This document shows positions 31,701 to 33,292 of a stretch of 33,292 nt of DNA, one piece after another; position 1 is the stretch's first letter; every line of letters starts with the position of its first letter. The DNA lies in the NCBI RefSeq assembly GCF_002252985.1, contig NZ_NHPJ01000015.1:12510-45801 (forward strand). The letters are read 5' to 3'. Position numbers and translations under genes: made by a program. The DNA comes from Halorubrum halodurans. GTDB lineage: Archaea > Halobacteriota > Halobacteria > Halobacteriales > Haloferacaceae. The notes under the pieces were generated by a model, which was given only the letters and a program-made list of their open reading frames with translations, was not told where the DNA came from and did not search any database.

Positions 31701-33180
31701 CGACATGAATTATCGAGTAGTCACCCTCGGTGAAGTTCTCGGACGTCTCGACCTCGAAGGTCGTCTCAGTACCCGTGTCGGCCTTCGCGACCAACGACGC
31801 GTTGAGCGTATCTGCGTCGCTCTTGTTACTGATCTGATCACCGATTCCGCTCCCGATAAAGCCGAACACGTCGTCGACGGTGAATATTCCGACCTCATCA
31901 CGTTCGCCGAGATCCTGACCCATGAGGGTGGCACCGTCTTCGACCCTGCGAGTACCATCGAAGCCGGCGATACCAGTCGTGATATCGAGATTGTTTGGAT
32001 CGAGCCCGCGAAGTTCATCGACATTGACAGTTATACTTCTGCTAGAAAAGTCGTTTTCGTTGTAGAGTATCACCGCTTGCGTGATCTCACCATCCTCGGG
32101 CAGATCAGCTTCCGCTTCAACGGTCACGTTCTCACCGGGACGGAACTGCGGGCGCGCCGTATTCACAAACGAACTTCCGTCTTGAACGACGGCGAAATCA
32201 AGTCCGACGACGCGCATGTCGTCCAGCGTAACGTTGGTAGAGCCGTCAACTGAGATGCTCCCCTCATTCACCGCCATGAAGATGTAATTGCCGCTACCAC
32301 GACCCTCAGCAGTTAGATCATACGTTATTTCATCACCATCACCGACAGTCGTCGTCTCGAATATCTCGACCGTCGAGTCTTCATTGTTAAGTAGATCTTC
32401 TATCTGTGAAATTTGGGAGAACGTATCGAGTCCCTCTGACGTATCCGTCTTAACCGCGACGATGTCGACGTCCGATCCACTGAATCTGCTAAGAGTGCCG
32501 CTCTCCCCTTCAAAATCGAAAGTGAGGGTTTCATCATCGTTGTGTACGGGAACGCTTCCCTTTTCATTTGGATATATGTTGGTGTTAACACCATCGGCAT
32601 TCAGAGCCACCTCCGGGACATCAGTCTGCATTCCCACTGCGCTGTCGTTCACTTCGACCTGTAGTCCCTGGAAGAACAGATTAAAGAAACTCACATTCTC
32701 ACTTCTTTCGATGAACCCGTCAGTCAATCCGGGTTCATCGGTCGTGAACGTTCTATTACTACCCATATCACGGCCGTCTTCAAATTCGGCAACTGCCTGG
32801 AACTCGTACGTAGTTGCCGGATCGAGGAACGTTAGCGTCTGATTAAACGTTGTATTGTCACTGACAGTCTGCTTCGTGGTTTTTTGGAACTTCGTGTCAG
32901 ATTCAGGACGGTATCTGAAGTACACCTCAACTGGTTCATTGCTGAGGTCAGCGACTTCACCGCTTAGTGTCGCGTTATAGATTCCGATATCATTTGCCGA
33001 GTCCGTAGTTGCGTTGAACTGTATCCCGGCACCAGTGTTTCCCCCTGTGTTTGCCCCCTCTACGTTCTCACCGACGCCGAACCCTCCAGCGGACGCAGCA
33101 ACGCCCGAAGACGCCATGGACGAAACCATGAGGAAGGCGAACACGACTGCGAAGAATTTTTCGCGAGTCTCGGATGTCAT
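19759..33180 (-). CDS. Giant multidomain surface adhesin-like glycoprotein
   Basis: This protein is about 4473 aa from the ATG at 33180. That start is preferred to one three codons upstream because MTSETREKFFAVVFAFLMVSSM matches the halobacterial surface-glycoprotein signal peptide and the TATA-like site fits. The order is: signal (1-30); FnIII-like domain (about 55-150); less typical region to about 510; alternating CARDB-like and Ig/invasin-like domains (about 510-2600, with repeated VTVEATVENxGD); eleven choice-of-anchor-D/HYDIN-like repeats of about 107 aa (2605-3785); PGF-pre-PGF-like domain (3790-3945); two near-identical CARDB repeats (3945-4130); Asp/Gly linker; a second PGF-pre-PGF-like domain (4165-4305); PKD domain (4310-4395); Asp/Ala/Thr repeats; and a membrane helix with VARRQS end. 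Sequons are abundant. No PGF-CTERM motif is present. An adhesin or stalk role is inferred. Confidence 0.85.
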   Translation of the reverse strand: MTSETREKFFAVVFAFLMVSSMASSGVAASAGGFGVGENVEGANTGGNTGAGIQFNATTDSANDIGIYNATLSGEVADLSNEPVEVYFRYRPESDTKFQKTTKQTVSDNTTFNQTLTFLDPATTYEFQAVAEFEDGRDMGSNRTFTTDEPGLTDGFIERSENVSFFNLFFQGLQVEVNDSAVGMQTDVPEVALNADGVNTNIYPNEKGSVPVHNDDETLTFDFEGESGTLSRFSGSDVDIVAVKTDTSEGLDTFSQISQIEDLLNNEDSTVEIFETTTVGDGDEITYDLTAEGRGSGNYIFMAVNEGSISVDGSTNVTLDDMRVVGLDFAVVQDGSSFVNTARPQFRPGENVTVEAEADLPEDGEITQAVILYNENDFSSRSITVNVDELRGLDPNNLDITTGIAGFDGTRRVEDGATLMGQDLGERDEVGIFTVDDVFGFIGSGIGDQISNKSDADTLNASLVAKADTGTETTFEVETSENFTEGDYSIIHVAENNKTGETYTNKESVGIRESQNLDPYFTVDIDQPTDSQVTTTDSITVNATVRNIGNEAEFSDIEFNANGESVQTKENVIINANSEQDISFTYNPTQTGDLELTVNAVSFDGTDNEDSVTVEVVDKEFYDIGVNEADSTLDVTENDTVVINTTVENTVDIDGSQQQINLTIGDEVVDSQVVQLNGTEATTFDLEWDTTQGDAGDYDAVVASDDSEDTVDVSVQEPIQGSVTIEDQQAVNSASSVTVASASADVDYVIAIHEEDVEDDADLSFDIRGVSDTFNASESADAETIEVDPAFEQTQNVTAMLHAVNESAENNLGEPLGVPGSTDTATLTVLETGALEVSDLEPQTAEVNVSEQFDVSANVTNTGDTSLEQEIGLKLEPDARDVANQTVSVDGGNSTTVTFEDVSVDEPGVYNHTIASADDQAVGDLTVLEGADFNVSIDPEASDTEITEGENLTAVVEVENVGDVRGSDELIFVSLQPRSEFDDLVFTSENVTLDPESSTTVETTLGTADLEAGQYSLFAESSDDDDEENVTILDAAEFSVTDLDPADATVNETEPFDVSANVTNDGEASATQPVELRLEPDGEAVESTSIDLNGSETETVTFEDVTVDEAGEYNHTIASGDDSVIGDLTVRAPADITYSDLEAPSAVEANTPVEITANVSNEGDLEGEYNASLLVNGEPVGESESAFLGPTEEAQVSFETSFDELGTQTVAIDDRFLDGTQLETDIEVEEEVVDLNLTANESQPFNGSDVLFTVRNGTADGDPIENATVTVGDATAETNASGQAVLTVTATGPVTATATKEQDGTQAYNEDTVDLDVRLASDIVYDDLSVEPDEVTTGEEVTINATVSNNDSVNRNFNATVFVDGEPIDTETDPVGTLEPGENESLAFTTSFDTPGIRNITVGDAELDGAVSTEPQFVGVDRTARQLNVTANETTIVEGETVQFNVTADGDSINASLAVNGEERSTGDEGTATVTFDEAGDYEATVTKAENESVTYLEDSVGITVNAPTNIDVIDVSPLQTQLYTGDTLTVEATVENVGDLRGSEQVNFSFNETELELSENVTLNGSERRTLVFEPIVSNVGEYTITVEGEEYQTITVDPALDTTDFSTPSSVTVNEDLVVTATVENRGTTEAEKTVNLTVEGAVVDTRNVTVDGSSSTTTELTSDTTGPAFESRNVSVDDLDPVAVRVEPRGVGLEIASNVTPQTVVGDTVEFSVLADGEPAANATVRVDDETLTTDPEGTVTTTFDESDRYTARASAEDTDTETFEPASTSVRIRQPANVEVTEAFLPTDETVVGDEVDVFAVVENDGGVEGGIELTVTNGTDDTLETRNVTLGAGESRTVVVETQFDATADEETISVNGNEAGTVSVGPQSVVTDASVSATAITPGETVTVEATVENRGETDDGDGVTVTFSAGDQEQNPSTGAIGPGESVTVEESFTFGEGLAGDTYDVTASGPTGEVDAGTVTVAQQVEDLELSVNGETETETVTAGTPLEFSVTADGEDIDTATITVAGNETDVEAGTASITLEEGGEYTAEVTKDDQDGTTFNSDSVEVTVEELAAIEVTDAYRLTTQAFTGDDVTIEADVENDGDLSGTENVTLTDDDGTVLDSRNVTLEGGNDTTIQLTTTFDSAGTRTLSVGDEAAGEVEIDEQTAVTDFTVSDTSVTVDDEITVNATVENRGSTTDDEFEVTLNQDGDAVDSTTVSNLDAGDVTYVDDFTLTLEEVGRTDIAVNDEPPASVLATEEIVDLSVDVEPANPTTADEVVFNVTDSDDAPVEGATIVAAGRVLTTNSSGLANRSFTSGTVSASVTADGEKTTYNPASTTFTVSRPASVRLLGADVTTDEPVYAGETVDVEVDLLNTGGVAGDRNVTLATADGTVDSTVRSVNPGSSSTVTLSAQLNETGERTLTVTHNGTEADEESTVSVDPAATVANYTVNETAISSGEPIRVQANVENRGGIDDSVDVDLQVDDEQNDTRTVDVAADETNSTNFTVTFTGSETRTVAINNREPTEISVAPKQVSLDLAASSTTVTSGETISFTVTDGEDRVEDATVAIGNRRVSTGPVGTAETTVRESGTYTAVVTKSGDDGVAYERDTVEITVTDPLTVPESSDFGEVGATPAGETTGTVEVTVDNDGERPISLGRASVTGTDASQFEVRQAPSSIAAGDSGTITVAYAPTERGDASATLRFRADTPSDPVREVSLSGTGVAPGISVNRSSIEFGDTDLGDDPTEPVEIENTGNRDLRIPTESMGDGFSRNETGTITIAPGQNDTIGVTFEPDEAGTYGSQLRLFPNDPFNETVTVGAGGTGSGGELLLSPSGEYSFGEITQGSTESASVLVENTGTDTLAVTPTVDDETSGTFAVEDEGESIDLDPGESEFVTVDVTSTGTSPNADLTFTTDDDAVDNGTIALSATTLTPTVEVRPEPTEANLTFGSVAVGGSATNATVIENTGNATLEIDTTGAIPSAAPFELVGSPGTVTIQPGETRDLPVRFTPSSPGEQSTDLTLDTNDPNNETISLGVRGDAERTSLVGNSSTIDYGTIGEEDSKTRTVTLSNDGTEELTAFRSSTTGSGSGQFDVGSIPGSLGAGESTNVTITFDPDGNDGSHSATVTFAASGAVAGSSQFAVSLSGDATPPNVAVNESSVGFGYVNTVSDEDATGVLEITNDQDGTNLTVEDVSITDNETAAFSVTDEPTDDISGGDSSTVAVDFDPDTLGERTATLAIETNDPDEDTVEISLVGVGSAPDASVDRSAIEFGQVPVNESSDPATIEITNDGGETLEINDVTIDGADEDGFDVTSGIADDESSVVPGASRTVSVAAVPTESGERTANLTLDTNDPAGDTTVELTADGIAPDLSVTDDLNGTFGDVRNGSSEQRSFTVSNDGNATLELDAPTTGSDVFSVVSGGATSLDPGESTTYDVAFGPDDTTDFESTLELTSNDEDRSFDLNGTGVEANASLSPSAYDFGEVQIESTEDADFTFTNSGDAPLEIESVSITGDDASAFSVNGLPTGTVAAGDSEQFAVEVAPTVTGAASAQLEIETAEGDTTTASLGVTGVEQDIELDTSSLTFERTRLGTTTTETVTVSNDGNAPLNVTDLALAGVDSDQFEVTDPAVSDDSPLTIAPGTSSEVTVELAPPTDDVAEAKDGTAQTATVLVRSDDPDEGTLEVDLSGTGKTPELRVSSGALQFGSTSLGDTSTRELTVTNDVSATANVTLRAVAASGGFGNEFTVTDTGADVLEPGESTTVTVELTPQIPGPKYGSLNVITTDPRQPGASVFLSNSETIITVEYGSVDLSYDNVNPGLQPDRSFSPYPDADAEVTGTQPYVETSNDFNLSIDGSSDAFGPEIDSEEYGAIRYVSATKSNLSASSLANNTFTFRVSKAALADADASEEEVQLLRYDGTSYEPVSGGTELVSEEQTDYIYEATTDSLSQFAIAVENPQPKLNVVSGSLSSTSVTEGTEVSATVDVENTGGADGERDFDLTLDGETITTQTVSVDANGETEVEFTFTPTETGDFDVEVDGTSVGTLAVTERQSNLGVVSGSGDLPSSVTEGTEVTATVDIENTGEADGGRDFELTLNGTAVDTQPVSVNANGETEVEFTFTPTETGDFDVEVDGTPIGTLEVTAADDDDDDDADDDDDAPTGGGGGGGGADDAEPPAPPESLEGVDVTATEVATPLSGPGSTQPVAEFETVSTVDTITFQTDESVGDVQVSDIDPDTDAVPTPGSALAVQDISVSGESADTAATIEFTVSRSRLDEVGATPDELRAFRNVDGESEPLETSVDASGETIVVTAETPGFSVFTVSAVSEPEAAIDVAPDTIQPGDTVELSGSDSENEHGEIVSYEWSAAGDTLTGETAQTTFEETGEYTVELTVTNDAGESDTTTADLVVETVDDGAADDGTADDGAADDGTADDGAADDGTADDEATDDGTTDDPDEEPAGLDTTVIVVILILALIAVAGAAVARRQS
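19885..19988 (-). repeat. Short tandem repeats encoding an Asp/Ala/Thr stalk
   Basis: Blocks of CCGTCGTCCGCGGCTCC and CCGTCGTCTGCCGTA-type sequence alternate several times on the plus strand. They encode ADDGTADDGAADDG-like repeats just before the C-terminal membrane helix. Such a stretch would act as a flexible acidic spacer through the S-layer, and its length could vary by slippage in steps of a few codons. Confidence 0.8.
20800..21362 (-). repeat. 282-bp tandem duplication inside the giant gene
   Basis: Two CARDB-type units are encoded by adjacent segments offset by 282 bp (94 codons). The stretch at about 20822-20900 is almost identical to that at 21104-21182, and the proteins share VSVxANGETEVEFTFTPTETG. 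The nucleotide identity is much higher than between any other domains of the protein, so the duplication or a conversion event is recent. Confidence 0.8.
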
Positions 33181-33205
33181 ACGGAACAATGAGATATTGG
33201 AGTGA

Positions 33206-33214
33206 CATAATTGT
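33206..33214 (-). promoter_or_regulatory. Probable TATA element of the giant gene
   Basis: The minus strand reads ACAATTATG, centred about 30 bases before the ATG at 33180 and only about 21 before the alternative ATG at 33189. With usual archaeal spacing the transcript would begin at or beside the 33180 ATG, implying a leaderless message and supporting that start. Confidence 0.5.
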
Positions 33215-33292
33215 TTTCGTCATCCGAAATGTCGCTATCGACAAATAGCCGGAATCGAGATGGAACCAATTAATACTCACGGACATAAATAC

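Overview
The window is haloarchaeal (class Halobacteria) chromosomal DNA. Most of it is very G+C-rich. The proteins are strongly acidic, promoters are TATA-type with several apparently leaderless starts, signal peptides carry twin arginines, and a HalX response regulator, haloarchaeal DUF families and a halobacterial surface-glycoprotein signal peptide are present. The genus cannot be fixed from the sequence alone. No function here has been tested; assignments rest on motifs and family resemblance read by eye.

Layout. Positions 1-582 hold the end of an actin/Hsp70-fold ATPase gene and an intron-containing tRNA-Gln(UUG) whose 3' end is duplicated just downstream of it. Positions 693-5479 hold a small DUF5658-like membrane protein, a coiled-coil/zinc-ribbon protein, and a two-gene unit made of an acidic RecA-like (DUF7504-type) protein and a DUF5305 membrane protein. 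Positions 5567-16150 are the heart of the window. Seven exported proteins share a twin-arginine, SipW-dependent-type signal peptide ending in a G/A-A-F junction, which resembles the mature start of TasA and of archaeal bundling-pilus subunits. Five are short subunits (188-263 aa). The two outermost, at 5567-7147 and 14600-16150, are paralogues in which the same head is fused to a long repetitive beta-solenoid-like tail. A membrane-linked winged-helix regulator (DUF7344-like) lies inside the cluster. Positions 8260-10814 are a graveyard of mobile DNA: a hairpin-rich element with 15-bp inverted ends, an IS5-family remnant, a decayed IS6 (ISH14-like) copy, and a 140-bp MITE with a perfect 8-bp target duplication.

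Positions 16387-19509 hold a HalX response regulator fused to a DUF5658-like membrane domain, an S26 signal peptidase fused to an exported Ig-like domain, and a rhomboid protease. Positions 19759-33180 are one gene for a surface protein of about 4470 aa with FnIII-like, CARDB/Ig, eleven choice-of-anchor-D (HYDIN-like), PGF-pre-PGF-like and PKD domains and a C-terminal membrane anchor.

Taken together, the region looks like a cell-surface fibre and adhesion locus: TasA-like subunits, a candidate dedicated signal peptidase, a giant adhesin-like protein, membrane proteases and local regulators. Several subunit genes share an unusual promoter core, TTCAAG-N5-CAATACAAAG. Upstream of one divergent gene pair this core is repeated at 21-22 bp intervals, which suggests co-regulation by one DNA-binding protein. 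The joint function is an inference from gene content and proximity.
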